Assembly (NCBI RefSeq): GCF_007991735.1
Contig: NZ_BJYX01000017.1
Span: 42,838-106,837, forward strand
Direction: 5' to 3'
From: Terrabacter aerolatus
GTDB taxonomy: Bacteria; Actinomycetota; Actinomycetes; Actinomycetales; Dermatophilaceae
DNA length: 64,000 nt
Part shown: positions 48,595 through 56,851 of the stretch, in pieces
Position numbering within the stretch: position 1 is the stretch's first letter
How the letters are laid out: each line of letters begins with the position of its first letter
Notes under the pieces: model-generated
Told to the model about the DNA's origin: nothing
The model's input: the letters and a program-made list of their open reading frames with translations, nothing else
The model's database searches: none
Position numbers and translations under genes: made by a program

Positions 48595-49595
48595 CGGACA
48601 CCCCCGTCGGCGAGCACGGCGTGGCAGCGCACGAGCCGCTCGCGCCACCACCGCTGCCGATCGGTCGGGGCCGCGAGGTCGAGGAGCGCCTCCGGGTCGG
48701 GCACGGCCCTGCCGGTCGTCAGCAGCCCACCGGCGGGGCGCCACGCCGTGGCCGAGACGTCGCGCTCGAAGAGGCCCACGGTGCCGAGCCCGCAGGCGTG
48801 ATCGAGCGTCGGGAGGGCCGCGGCCAGAGCCACGCCGGCGGCGATGCCGACACTCGTGTCGAGCGCCGACGACACGACGGCCGGGAGGCCGCAGGCCTCG
48901 ACGATCTCCAGCGCCGAGGCCACGCCACCGAGCGGAGCCACCTTGACCACGACGACGTCTGCCGCGCCGAGCCGCGCCACCCGGATCGGGTCCTCTGCCT
49001 TGCGGATCGACTCGTCGGCCGCGATGGGCACGTCGATCCCCTTGCGCGCCAAGGCTGTCCGCAGAGCCACGAGCTCCTCGACCTTGGCGCACGGCTGCTC
49101 GGCGTACTCGAGGTCGTATGCCGTGAGCCGCTCCAGCGCCTCGGTGGCGGTCTCGACGTCCCAGCCACCGTTGGCGTCGACCCGGATGCGGGCGCCCGGC
49201 CCCATCGCCGAACGCACGGCGGCGACGCGGTCGACGTCCTCGGCGAGGGACTGCCCCCGCTCGGCCACCTTGACCTTCGCCGTCGTGCAGCCGTCGAACC
49301 GGGCGAGGACCTCCGGCACGCGCTCCGGCCCGACGGCCGGGACGGTCGCGTTGACGGGCACGGCGTCACGCGCGGCGGCGGGCCACACGGCATACGCAGC
49401 CTCGAGGCCGGCGGCGAGCCAGCGCGCCGACTCAGCGTCGGCGTACTCGACGAAGGGACTGAACTCCCCCCAGCCCGACGGGCCCTCGAGGAGCAGGGCC
49501 TCGCGCACCTCGACGCCGCGGAAGCGGACACGCATCGGCAGCGCGACGACGTGGGCGCGCGCGAGCAGCTCGTCGACCGGGGGCAGCGTCGTCAT
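48591..49595 (-). CDS. menC: o-Succinylbenzoate synthase
   Basis: This 334-residue enolase-superfamily enzyme dehydrates the MenD/MenH product. The catalytic lysine pair is in TAKVKVAE near 107-114, metal ligands are in RVDANGGW, EYAEQP and AADES, and the second lysine is in VVVVKVAPLGG. The ATG lies six bases after GATGAT, in a 19-base context identical to that of fumC. BKACE follows by overlap. Confidence 0.93.
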   Translation of the reverse strand: MTTLPPVDELLARAHVVALPMRVRFRGVEVREALLLEGPSGWGEFSPFVEYADAESARWLAAGLEAAYAVWPAAARDAVPVNATVPAVGPERVPEVLARFDGCTTAKVKVAERGQSLAEDVDRVAAVRSAMGPGARIRVDANGGWDVETATEALERLTAYDLEYAEQPCAKVEELVALRTALARKGIDVPIAADESIRKAEDPIRVARLGAADVVVVKVAPLGGVASALEIVEACGLPAVVSSALDTSVGIAAGVALAAALPTLDHACGLGTVGLFERDVSATAWRPAGGLLTTGRAVPDPEALLDLAAPTDRQRWWRERLVRCHAVLADGGVR

Positions 49596-49618
49596 GCCCC
49601 CATCATCACCGACGGCGC

Positions 49619-49876
49619 TCAACGGGAGGGGAAGGCCTCGTGCCGGTCACGCGTCGGGTCGGGTTGGGACGGGAACGACGGTGACTGGACGGGCCGCGCC
49701 GACGGGGCCGTCTCGTCGTGGAGCCGTCCGCGGCGACTCGTGCCACCGGCCCGGCCGACGCAGCCGTGGGAGCGCCCGGCGACGTGCGGCAGCATCCAGA
49801 AGAGGCCGAAGAGCCACCAGAAGCCGTGGCCCGACGACCCGAGCGCGACGGCGATGAGCACCACTCCGGCGACCAT
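49619..49876 (-). CDS. Small membrane protein, hypothetical
   Basis: This 85-residue frame has a glycine- and aromatic-rich hydrophobic segment (AGVVLIAVALGSSGHGFWWLFGLFWMLPHVAG), then a Ser/Pro/Arg tail. No start codon other than this ATG follows the preceding in-frame stop. I do not recognise the family, although GHGFWWLF resembles short actinobacterial membrane proteins. It ends 24 bp upstream of the menC start. Coding is likely but not certain. Confidence 0.5.
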   Translation of the reverse strand: MVAGVVLIAVALGSSGHGFWWLFGLFWMLPHVAGRSHGCVGRAGGTSRRGRLHDETAPSARPVQSPSFPSQPDPTRDRHEAFPSR

Positions 49877-49978
49877 GAGGTTGCGTGGCGAGAACCCGTC
49901 GGTCTCCTCCGTCCTCGGGGCCCGGTCGGCCCCGTCTCCCTCGACGGTAGGACCGCGAGGGCCCGGCGCTCCGGTCCC

Positions 49979-50003
49979 TCTGTCAGCACCTGCCCCTGAC
50001 AGA
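49979..50003 (-). terminator. Hairpin after the Nudix gene
   Basis: TCTGTCAG pairs with CTGACAGA across a nine-base loop. It begins nine bases past the Nudix stop in the direction of transcription. No T-run follows. Confidence 0.5.
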
Positions 50004-50011
50004 TGTCACCC

Positions 50012-50527
50012 TCAGGTCGCGACGGGGCCCTCGTGCGACGGCGAGAGGCTGCCGAGTCGGACGTCCGTCGAGTTGTCGACGGCGAGGGCGATGCGGTCGA
50101 GGAAGACCTGGCGCATCGGCGGAAGGGCGTCGAGCGCGAACCAGCCCGCATCGGTCGACTCGTCGTCACCGGGCTCCGGCTCCCCCGACACCCACCGGCA
50201 CCGGAAGGTGTGGTCGAGGTACTGCCCCAGGTCACCGTTCTCGTGGGTCACGACGCCGCTCGCCGACACCCAGACGAGGCGCTCGACCTCGGCGACGACA
50301 CAGGCCTCCTCCTCCACCTCCCGGACGGCCGTGACGTGCGGCTCCTCGCCCGGGTCGACGATGCCGGTCACGGGCGTCCAGTCCCCGTTGTCGGACCGCT
50401 TGACGAGGAGCACCTCGTCGGCGCCCTCCTCGACCGTCCGGAGCACGACGGCCGTGACCCCGGGGAGCCAGAGCAGCTCGCGTCCGACCATGGTGCGCAG
50501 GTGGGCGACGTAGGGAGGGATGGGCAT
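50012..50527 (-). CDS. Nudix hydrolase
   Basis: This 171-residue protein has the Nudix fold with box GIVDPGEEPHVTAVREVEEEACV near 55-77. The catalytic REVEEE core is intact, while the glycine that normally follows it is alanine. Nudix enzymes hydrolyse nucleoside diphosphate derivatives; the substrate is not evident. The ATG lies seven bases after TAGGGT and includes part of a GGCATAC heptamer (50523-50529). It diverges from menB, and the two face-to-face -10 boxes are only 10 bp apart. Confidence 0.9.
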   Translation of the reverse strand: MPIPPYVAHLRTMVGRELLWLPGVTAVVLRTVEEGADEVLLVKRSDNGDWTPVTGIVDPGEEPHVTAVREVEEEACVVAEVERLVWVSASGVVTHENGDLGQYLDHTFRCRWVSGEPEPGDDESTDAGWFALDALPPMRQVFLDRIALAVDNSTDVRLGSLSPSHEGPVAT

Positions 50528-50534
50528 ACGGCCG

Positions 50535-50556
50535 ACCCTAACGCCGCCGATAGGGT
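50535..50556. promoter_or_regulatory. Divergent -10 boxes for Nudix gene and menB
   Basis: Minus-strand TAGGGT (complement of 50535-50540) drives the Nudix gene, and plus-strand TAGGGT (50551-50556) drives menB with a six-base gap to its GTG. Both starts are within 35 bp, so the two polymerases should compete. Confidence 0.65.
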
Positions 50557-50562
50557 CGTTGC

Positions 50563-51522
50563 GTGAGCAGCGAGCCGAACGAGAGCGCCGTGTCCGAGAT
50601 CTTCGACCCGAGCGAGTGGGCGCCCGTCGAGGGCTTCGACCTCACCGACATCACCTACCACCGCCGACGTCCGGTCGCCGGTCGCCCGCACGCCGAGTCG
50701 GGCGTCGTGCGCATCGCCTTCGACCGGCCCGAGGTGCTCAACGCCTTCCGGCCGCACACCGTCGACGAGCTCTACCGCGCGCTCGACCACGCCCGCATGA
50801 CCCCCGACGTCGGCGTCGTCCTGCTCACCGGCAACGGCCCGAGCCCCAAGGACGGCAAGTGGGCCTTCTGCTCCGGCGGCGACCAGCGCATCCGCGGCCG
50901 CTCGGGCTACCAGTACGCCGAGGGCGAGACGGCCGACACGGTCGACGCCGCGCGCACCCGGGCCCAGGGCGGGCGCCTGCACATCCTCGAGGTGCAACGC
51001 CTGATCCGCACCATGCCCAAGGTCGTCATCGCCGTCGTCTCGGGGTGGGCGGCCGGCGGCGGCCACTCGCTGCACGTCGTCTGCGACCTGACGATCGCGA
51101 GCCGCGAGCACGCCCGCTTCAAGCAGACCGACGCCGACGTGGGCAGCTTCGACGCGGGCTACGGCAGCGCCTACCTCGCCAAGATGGTCGGCCAGAAGTT
51201 CGCGCGCGAGATCTTCTTCCTCGGCCGCACCTACTCCGCCGAGGACATGCAGCGGATGGGCGCCGTCAACATCGTGGCCGACCACGCCGACCTCGAGACC
51301 GAGGCCCTGCAGGTCGCGACGGAGATCATGGGCAAGAGCCCGCAGGCGCAGCGCATGCTGAAGTTCGCCTTCAACCTCACCGACGACGGGCTCATGGGCC
51401 AGCAGGTCTTCGCCGGCGAGGCGACGCGCCTGGCCTACATGACCGACGAGGCCGTCGAGGGCCGCGACCAGTTCCTCGAGAAGCGCGAGCCCGACTGGTC
51501 GCCGTTCCCCTGGTACTTCTGA
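50563..51522 (+). CDS. menB: 1,4-Dihydroxy-2-naphthoyl-CoA synthase
   Basis: This 319-residue crotonase-fold enzyme closes the second ring of menaquinone from o-succinylbenzoyl-CoA. Signature elements are FDRPEVLNAFRPHTVDEL, FCSGGDQRIRG near 105-115, VSGWAAGGGHSLHVVCDLTIA and DADVGSFDAGYGSAYLAKMVG with the catalytic aspartate. LMGQQVFAGEATRLAYMTDEAVEGRDQFLEKR near the end is also family-specific. It ends five bases from the convergent hydrolase gene. Confidence 0.96.
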   Translation: MSSEPNESAVSEIFDPSEWAPVEGFDLTDITYHRRRPVAGRPHAESGVVRIAFDRPEVLNAFRPHTVDELYRALDHARMTPDVGVVLLTGNGPSPKDGKWAFCSGGDQRIRGRSGYQYAEGETADTVDAARTRAQGGRLHILEVQRLIRTMPKVVIAVVSGWAAGGGHSLHVVCDLTIASREHARFKQTDADVGSFDAGYGSAYLAKMVGQKFAREIFFLGRTYSAEDMQRMGAVNIVADHADLETEALQVATEIMGKSPQAQRMLKFAFNLTDDGLMGQQVFAGEATRLAYMTDEAVEGRDQFLEKREPDWSPFPWYF

Positions 51523-51526
51523 CCCG

Positions 51527-52510
51527 TCAGAGCGAGTCCATCAGCGCGACCGTCGCGTCGACGATCTGCCGCTGCGCGGTCACCCGGTCGACCGTCGGGG
51601 TGCCGTCGCCGGGCTGGTCGCCGTAGTCCCCGAAGAAGGAGTGCACCGCTCCCTCGACGCGGGTGTATGCCGTGTCGCCGGGCAGCAGGGACCGGCTCGC
51701 CTCGACGTCGGCGGGGGTCGTGAACCCGTCGCGGCTGCCGCTCACGGACGCGACGGAGAGGTCCGTGCGGCCGGCGAGCGAGCCGACGGGATAGGACGCC
51801 CAGAGCAGCAGGCCCTTGACCGTCCCGGGGTGGTCGTGGGCGTAGGTCGTGGCGACGACACCGCCGAGGCTGTGCCCGCCGACCGCCCAGGACGTTACCT
51901 CGGGATGCCGCTCGATGAACGTGTCCGGGGCGGTCATGGCGAGGAACCCGATGCCGAAGGGCTGCTTGACCACGACGACGAGCACGCCCTGCCTGCTCAC
52001 CTCCGCGAGCATCGGCACGTAGGCGCGCGGGTCGACCCGGGCACCGGGCTGGAAGATCAGGCCCCGGGTCGGGGTGCCGCTCGTCGGCGTGATGACGATG
52101 TGCGCGGGCGCGTCGGTGATGCGCACCTGTGCGCTGTCCGACATGGCCGCCACCGCCTCCGGCGTCGCCGCGAACGGGCGGAGCCAGACGAGCGCGCCGA
52201 GCACGACGAGCGTCACGAGGACCCCGAGGGTGCGCCCGACGGCCCGTCGCCACGGCCGCCCGTGCTCGGGGCGGACACCGTCGGCCTCGGACCGGTCCCG
52301 GGCGAGGAGCACGACCCCGATGAGCCCGCAGGCCGCGAGGGCGATGACCTGGGCCGGGTTGCCGGCGAGCAGGACGGACCGGTCGAGCACGAAGAGGACG
52401 AGCGGCACGACGAGCCAGAGGATCCCCAGCGCGACGGACAGGCGAGGCCGCCGGCGTCGACCGAGCGCCGGCCCGGGGTCGAGCACCTCCTCGTACGGCA
52501 TGCTCGTCAC
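51527..52510 (-). CDS. Membrane-anchored alpha/beta hydrolase
   Basis: This 327-residue protein has three hydrophobic segments in the first ~105 residues, then a dienelactone-hydrolase-like domain with nucleophile elbow GGHSLGG near 210. A late aspartate (GSRDGFTTP) and AVHSFFGDYG histidine fit a catalytic triad. The GTG at 52510 was chosen because it sits six bases after a TACGCT -10 box; an ATG three codons later is the alternative. It adjoins menB, and no recognisable menH or DHNA-CoA thioesterase gene is in the cluster. A role in menaquinone synthesis is only a possibility. Confidence 0.8.
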   Translation of the reverse strand: MTSMPYEEVLDPGPALGRRRRPRLSVALGILWLVVPLVLFVLDRSVLLAGNPAQVIALAACGLIGVVLLARDRSEADGVRPEHGRPWRRAVGRTLGVLVTLVVLGALVWLRPFAATPEAVAAMSDSAQVRITDAPAHIVITPTSGTPTRGLIFQPGARVDPRAYVPMLAEVSRQGVLVVVVKQPFGIGFLAMTAPDTFIERHPEVTSWAVGGHSLGGVVATTYAHDHPGTVKGLLLWASYPVGSLAGRTDLSVASVSGSRDGFTTPADVEASRSLLPGDTAYTRVEGAVHSFFGDYGDQPGDGTPTVDRVTAQRQIVDATVALMDSL

Positions 52511-52516
52511 CTCTCG

Positions 52517-52522
52517 AGCGTA
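52517..52522 (-). promoter_or_regulatory. -10 box TACGCT for the hydrolase gene
   Basis: The minus-strand TACGCT lies six bases before the GTG start. An 8-bp hairpin (52533-52540 with 52545-52552) lies just upstream and may influence it. Confidence 0.5.
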
Positions 52523-52664
52523 ACCACGCCGGCCGGGGCCACGGGGCCCCGGACGGGTCCGAATCCACGACGCGGACAGTCCTCGCGCCCGGTGCCTGCC
52601 CGAGCCGCACCCCCAGGTCGGTGTCGGTCGCACGACGTCCTCCCGGACAGGGCAGGATGTTGGG

Positions 52665-54347
52665 GTGGAACCGAGCGACGACCGCCGCGCCGACGCTGGC
52701 CGGCGCGCGCCCGGATCCGCACCGGGCGGGTCTCGCACGGGCGCCCGACCCGAGGCTGGTGGGCGTGACGGTGCCGGGGCGTCCGGGGGCGGCGACGTCC
52801 CCGAGGGCGGACGACCGGCCGACTTCCGCCAGCCGCGGCGCACCACCGCGGCCAACGCCACCCGCGCCGTCGGCCGCGGGCTCGGTCGCGCCGCCTCCGG
52901 GACGGCTCGTCTGACCGCGCGATCCGGCCGCTTCGCCGCCGGGAAGGCCCACGCCTACACGCACTCGGGCGGTGCCGGTGAGACCGGGCTGGCTCGCATG
53001 ACCGAGCTGCACGCCAGCCACACCGCCGGCGACACGATCATGACGCTCGCCCTGGCCGGCACGCTCTTTTTCAACCCGCAGACCGCCCAGGCCCGGAGCG
53101 ACGTCGCGACGTTCCTGCTGCTGACGATGGTCCCGTTCGTCCTCGTCGCGCCCCTCATCGGGCCGCTGCTCGACCGCTTCTCGCACGGACGCCGCTGGGC
53201 CATCGGCACGACGCTCGCCCTGCGTGCCTTCCTCTGCTGGGTCCTCGGCGAGGCCATCACCACCGACAGCAGCTGGCTCTTCCCCGCGGCACTGGGCTGC
53301 CTCGTCGCCTCCCGCGCCTACACGATCACCCGCGCCGCCGCCGTGCCTCGACTCCTGCCGCCGGGGACCACCCTCGTCAAGGCGAACTCGCGCGTGTCGA
53401 TGGCCGGTGTCGTCGGGGCCGTCGCCGGAGGGGCGCTCGGCGGGGCCGCGATGGTCGCCGGTTCGGCGTGGGCGCTCCGGCTGGCCTTCGTCGTCTTCGT
53501 CGTCGGCACCGTCCAGGCCATCCGCCTGCCGGCGCGCGTCGACTCCTCCCTCGGTGAGGTCTCCATCGAGGACACGGCTCCCATCCCCCTGCGCAGCACC
53601 GACCCGCGCGGTGGCACCGGCAGCCCGCAGCCCGCGAGCTCGCTCCGCGGCACCCGTCGCGGATGGTCCGGCTCGCCCGCGGGACGGCATACGCCCTCGG
53701 ACGGCGACGCGCTCACCGTCGACTCGCTCGGCCCGCTGGGTCGGTTCCGACGGCGCAAGCAGGCGATCCCGTGGCCCGTCATGCACGCGATGTGGTCGAC
53801 CGGCGGCACGCGCGTGCTGACCGGGTTCCTCATCCTCTTCATGGCGTTCCTCGCCAAGGAGCACCCCATCGACGGCATCCGCGGCGAGGTGGTCCTGGCG
53901 ATCATCGCCGTGGCCATCGGCATCGGCAACGGCCTCGGCAGCGTCGTCGGCAACGTCGTGCACGACCAGCGCCCTGAGCGCATCGCCATGCTGTCGGTGC
54001 TCGCCGCGACGGCCTGCTGCATCGCGACGGGGATCTGGTACGGCGTGTGGACCCTCGCCCTGCTCGGCTTCGTCCAGGGCCTGTCGGCCCAGCTGTCCAA
54101 GCTGTGCTTCGACGCCCTCGTGCAGCGCGAGGTCCCCGAGAACGTCCGCACGTCGGTCTTCGCGTGGTCCGAGACGATGCTCCAGGTGCTGTGGGTCGTC
54201 GGCGGGGCGCTCGGCATCGTGCTCCCCCTCGACCCCCACGTCGGGTTCCCCGTCTGCGCCGTCGTGCTCGTCTGGACCGTCGCCATGGCGGTCCGTCAGC
54301 GCCGACGCGCCACCCCGACCGCACGACCGAGAGCGAGACCCGCCTGA
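52665..54347 (+). CDS. Major facilitator superfamily-like membrane protein
   Basis: This 560-residue protein has a long basic, Gly/Arg-rich N-terminus (about 100 residues) before the first helix, then about ten to twelve hydrophobic segments. PLIGPLLDRFSHGRRWAIG resembles MFS motif A, which supports the assignment. A cytoplasmic loop of about 100 residues in the middle is Ser/Pro/Gly-rich. The stop overlaps the menE ATG (TGATG), so it is coupled to menaquinone synthesis. The substrate is unknown. The GTG follows CAGGAT by six bases. Confidence 0.8.
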   Translation: MEPSDDRRADAGRRAPGSAPGGSRTGARPEAGGRDGAGASGGGDVPEGGRPADFRQPRRTTAANATRAVGRGLGRAASGTARLTARSGRFAAGKAHAYTHSGGAGETGLARMTELHASHTAGDTIMTLALAGTLFFNPQTAQARSDVATFLLLTMVPFVLVAPLIGPLLDRFSHGRRWAIGTTLALRAFLCWVLGEAITTDSSWLFPAALGCLVASRAYTITRAAAVPRLLPPGTTLVKANSRVSMAGVVGAVAGGALGGAAMVAGSAWALRLAFVVFVVGTVQAIRLPARVDSSLGEVSIEDTAPIPLRSTDPRGGTGSPQPASSLRGTRRGWSGSPAGRHTPSDGDALTVDSLGPLGRFRRRKQAIPWPVMHAMWSTGGTRVLTGFLILFMAFLAKEHPIDGIRGEVVLAIIAVAIGIGNGLGSVVGNVVHDQRPERIAMLSVLAATACCIATGIWYGVWTLALLGFVQGLSAQLSKLCFDALVQREVPENVRTSVFAWSETMLQVLWVVGGALGIVLPLDPHVGFPVCAVVLVWTVAMAVRQRRRATPTARPRARPA

Positions 54348-55531
54348 TGGCTGCGCCGTCCCCCCGCCCACTGGCGATCCCCGCGGGCCCGGCCGTCCTC
54401 GACGTGCTGCCCGACCTCGAGGCCGCCCTCACGGGCCGGTCACCCGTGCTGCCGTATGCCGCCACCGACGCCACGCCGTCCGTGCCCTCCCACGACCCGG
54501 CCGGGCTCCCCGACGGCCTCGCCGTCGCCGTCGGCACGTCCGGATCGACGGGCCTCCCCAAGCGCGCGCTGCTCACGGGAGACGCCCTCGAGCGCTCGGC
54601 CTGGGCCACCCACCAGGTCCTCGGCGGCAGCGGCGCCTGGCTGCTCGCCATGCCGGCCCACCACATCGCCGGGCTGCAGGTGCTGCTCCGGTCGGTGGCC
54701 TCGGGGGTCACGCCTGCCGTCCTCGACCTGCGCGACGGCTTCACCGTCGAGGGGTTCACGGCCGCGGCGGCCCGGGTGCGCCCGACGGCCTCGGCGGCCC
54801 GTCGCTACACCGCCCTCGTCCCCACGCAGCTCTCCCGCCTCGTCGACGACCCGGCGGGGGTGGCCGCCCTGCGCGACTTCGACGGCGTGCTCGTCGGCGG
54901 GGCCGCGACACCCGCCGCCCTCGTCGAACGGGCCCGGGGCCTCGGCGTCGTCCTCAGCCTGACCTACGGCATGAGCGAGACGGCCGGCGGCTGCGTCTAC
55001 GACGGCATCCCCCTGCCCGTCAGCCGCGTCCACGTCGACAACGACCGGCACGTCGTCCTCGGCGGCGACACCGTCGCGCACGGCTACCTCGGCGAGCCGG
55101 GGCTCAGCCGCGACGCCTTCGCCGTCGACCCCGACGGCGTGCGGTGGTTCCGCACCGACGACCTCGGTCACTTCGACGACGACGGCCTGCTCGTCATCGA
55201 CGGGCGCGCCGACGACGTCATCAACACGGGCGGCCTCAAGATCAACCCCGGCGTCGTCGAGGACGCCATGACCCGGCACCTCCACGACGTGCTCGACGTC
55301 GTCGTGCTCGGTCTCCGCGACCCCGAGTGGGGCGAGTCGGTCTGTGCCGCAGTGACGCTCGTCGACCCGACCGGCCACCTGACGACGCGCGAGGTCCGGG
55401 AGCGGCTGCGCGGCATACTCCCCGACGCAGCCCTGCCGCGCCGGGTCGTCGTGCTCCCCTCGATCCCGCAGCGCGGCCCCGGCAAACCCGATCGGGCCGC
55501 GATCCGCCGCACCGTGCAGGACCTCGCCTGA
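54347..55531 (+). CDS. menE: o-Succinylbenzoate--CoA ligase
   Basis: This 394-residue adenylate-forming enzyme makes OSB-CoA for MenB. AVGTSGSTGLPKRALL near 60-75 is the phosphate-binding loop, YGMSETAGGCVY near 206 the A5 motif, RTDDLGHFDDDG the hinge region, and a lysine in GPGKPDRAAI is the late catalytic residue. It is short for the family, as in other actinobacterial MenE. The ATG overlaps the preceding MFS stop. Confidence 0.93.
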   Translation: MAAPSPRPLAIPAGPAVLDVLPDLEAALTGRSPVLPYAATDATPSVPSHDPAGLPDGLAVAVGTSGSTGLPKRALLTGDALERSAWATHQVLGGSGAWLLAMPAHHIAGLQVLLRSVASGVTPAVLDLRDGFTVEGFTAAAARVRPTASAARRYTALVPTQLSRLVDDPAGVAALRDFDGVLVGGAATPAALVERARGLGVVLSLTYGMSETAGGCVYDGIPLPVSRVHVDNDRHVVLGGDTVAHGYLGEPGLSRDAFAVDPDGVRWFRTDDLGHFDDDGLLVIDGRADDVINTGGLKINPGVVEDAMTRHLHDVLDVVVLGLRDPEWGESVCAAVTLVDPTGHLTTREVRERLRGILPDAALPRRVVVLPSIPQRGPGKPDRAAIRRTVQDLA

Positions 55532-55577
55532 GCGGTGGCAAGATAAGGGTGTTCCCACCCTCTCGAAGGAGGTCGTC

Positions 55578-55853
55578 GTGCTCCGCGTCGTGCTCGTCGC
55601 CCTCGTCGTGTTCGCCTCGATCTACGCCTTCGTCGACTGCGTGCAGACCGACCGCCGGGTGGTGCGCACCATGCCCAAGCCCGTCTGGCTCATCGGGGTG
55701 CTCGTCCCCGTGCTGGGGCCCGTCGGCTGGCTCCTGGCCGGCCGGGCGAGCTCGCGCGGCGGACCCGCCTCGCGCGGTCCCGCCCGCAGACCCCCCGGAC
55801 CGCGGGGCCCGCTCGGCCCCGACGACGACCCCGACTTCCTCCGCAAGCTGTAG
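55578..55853 (+). CDS. PLDc_N-domain small membrane protein
   Basis: This 91-residue protein has two hydrophobic segments flanking TDRRVVRTMPKPVWLIGVLVPVLGPVGWLLAG, a pattern found in the phospholipase D N-terminal (PLDc_N) domain of small actinobacterial membrane proteins. A strong GAAGGAGGTC ribosome site precedes the GTG. The tail is Arg/Pro/Gly-rich. It lies between menE and menA and may be co-transcribed. Function unknown. Confidence 0.8.
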   Translation: MLRVVLVALVVFASIYAFVDCVQTDRRVVRTMPKPVWLIGVLVPVLGPVGWLLAGRASSRGGPASRGPARRPPGPRGPLGPDDDPDFLRKL

Positions 55854-55873
55854 AAGGACGCCCCCAGAACCTC

Positions 55874-56749
55874 ATGGCCACCTTGTCCCAGTGGATCGAG
55901 GGCGCCCGCCCCCGCACGCTGCCCGCCGCCGTCTCCCCCATCCTCGTCGGCACCGGTGCCGCCTACCAGACGGGCCACGTCGTCTGGGCGTATGCCGTCC
56001 TCGCCCTCGTCGTCGCCCTGGCCCTGCAGGTCGGGGTCAACTTCGCCAACGACTACTCCGACGGCATCCGGGGCACCGACGAGGTGCGCGTCGGGCCGGT
56101 GCGGCTCGTGGGCCAGCGGCTCGCGGCCCCGCGCTCGGTCAAGATCGCGGCCTTCGCGTGCTTCTTCTTCGCCGGGCTCATGGGACTCGCGCTCGTCGCC
56201 CTCTCGGGCCTCTGGGTGATGATCCCCATCGGCGCCGCCGCGATCGTCGCGGCCTGGTACTACACCGGGGGCACTAGGCCCTACGGCTACCTCGGCCTCG
56301 GCGAGGTCTTCGTCTTCGTCTTCTTCGGGCTCGTCGCGACGCTCGGCACCATGGCGACCATGACGCCACCGACCGCCGCCGGCTGGTGGGGCGCCATCGG
56401 CGTCGGCGCCCTGGCCTCGGCGATCCTCGTGGCCAACAACCTGCGCGACATCCCGACCGACCGCGAGCACGGCAAGCGCACCCTCGCGGTCCGGATGGGC
56501 GAGTCGGGCACGCGGACCTTCTACGTCGTGCTCGTCGCGGTGGCGTTCGTCATGACGGGGCTGGCCTCGCTCACCTCGCCCTGGGCCCTGCTCGCGCTCC
56601 TGGCGACACCCCTCGTCATCAGGCCGATGCAGGCGGTCGTCGGGCGCGCCTCGGGGCGCGGCCTCATCCCCGCCCTGGCCGGCACCGGGCAGTTCCAGCT
56701 CGCGTGGTCACTGCTGCTGGCCGTCGGTCTGGCGCTCGGCCGCGCCTGA
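55874..56749 (+). CDS. menA: 1,4-Dihydroxy-2-naphthoate polyprenyltransferase
   Basis: This 291-residue membrane enzyme attaches the prenyl tail to DHNA. It has about eight hydrophobic segments, the first aspartate motif in NFANDYSDGIRGTD near 56-69 and the second in NNLRDIPTDREHGKRT near 190. Start RPRTLPAAVSPILVG fits MenA of actinobacteria. It receives polyprenyl diphosphate, probably from the enzyme at 25082, and passes product to MenG. Confidence 0.95.
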   Translation: MATLSQWIEGARPRTLPAAVSPILVGTGAAYQTGHVVWAYAVLALVVALALQVGVNFANDYSDGIRGTDEVRVGPVRLVGQRLAAPRSVKIAAFACFFFAGLMGLALVALSGLWVMIPIGAAAIVAAWYYTGGTRPYGYLGLGEVFVFVFFGLVATLGTMATMTPPTAAGWWGAIGVGALASAILVANNLRDIPTDREHGKRTLAVRMGESGTRTFYVVLVAVAFVMTGLASLTSPWALLALLATPLVIRPMQAVVGRASGRGLIPALAGTGQFQLAWSLLLAVGLALGRA

Positions 56750-56851
56750 GTCCGCCCGGCCGGTCCGCGCGCGGCAGGCCCGACGGCGGCGCGCAGCTCG
56801 GAGCGCGCAGTTCGGCTGACGGGGGTGCCGCACGGGTGACACCGTGGGGTC

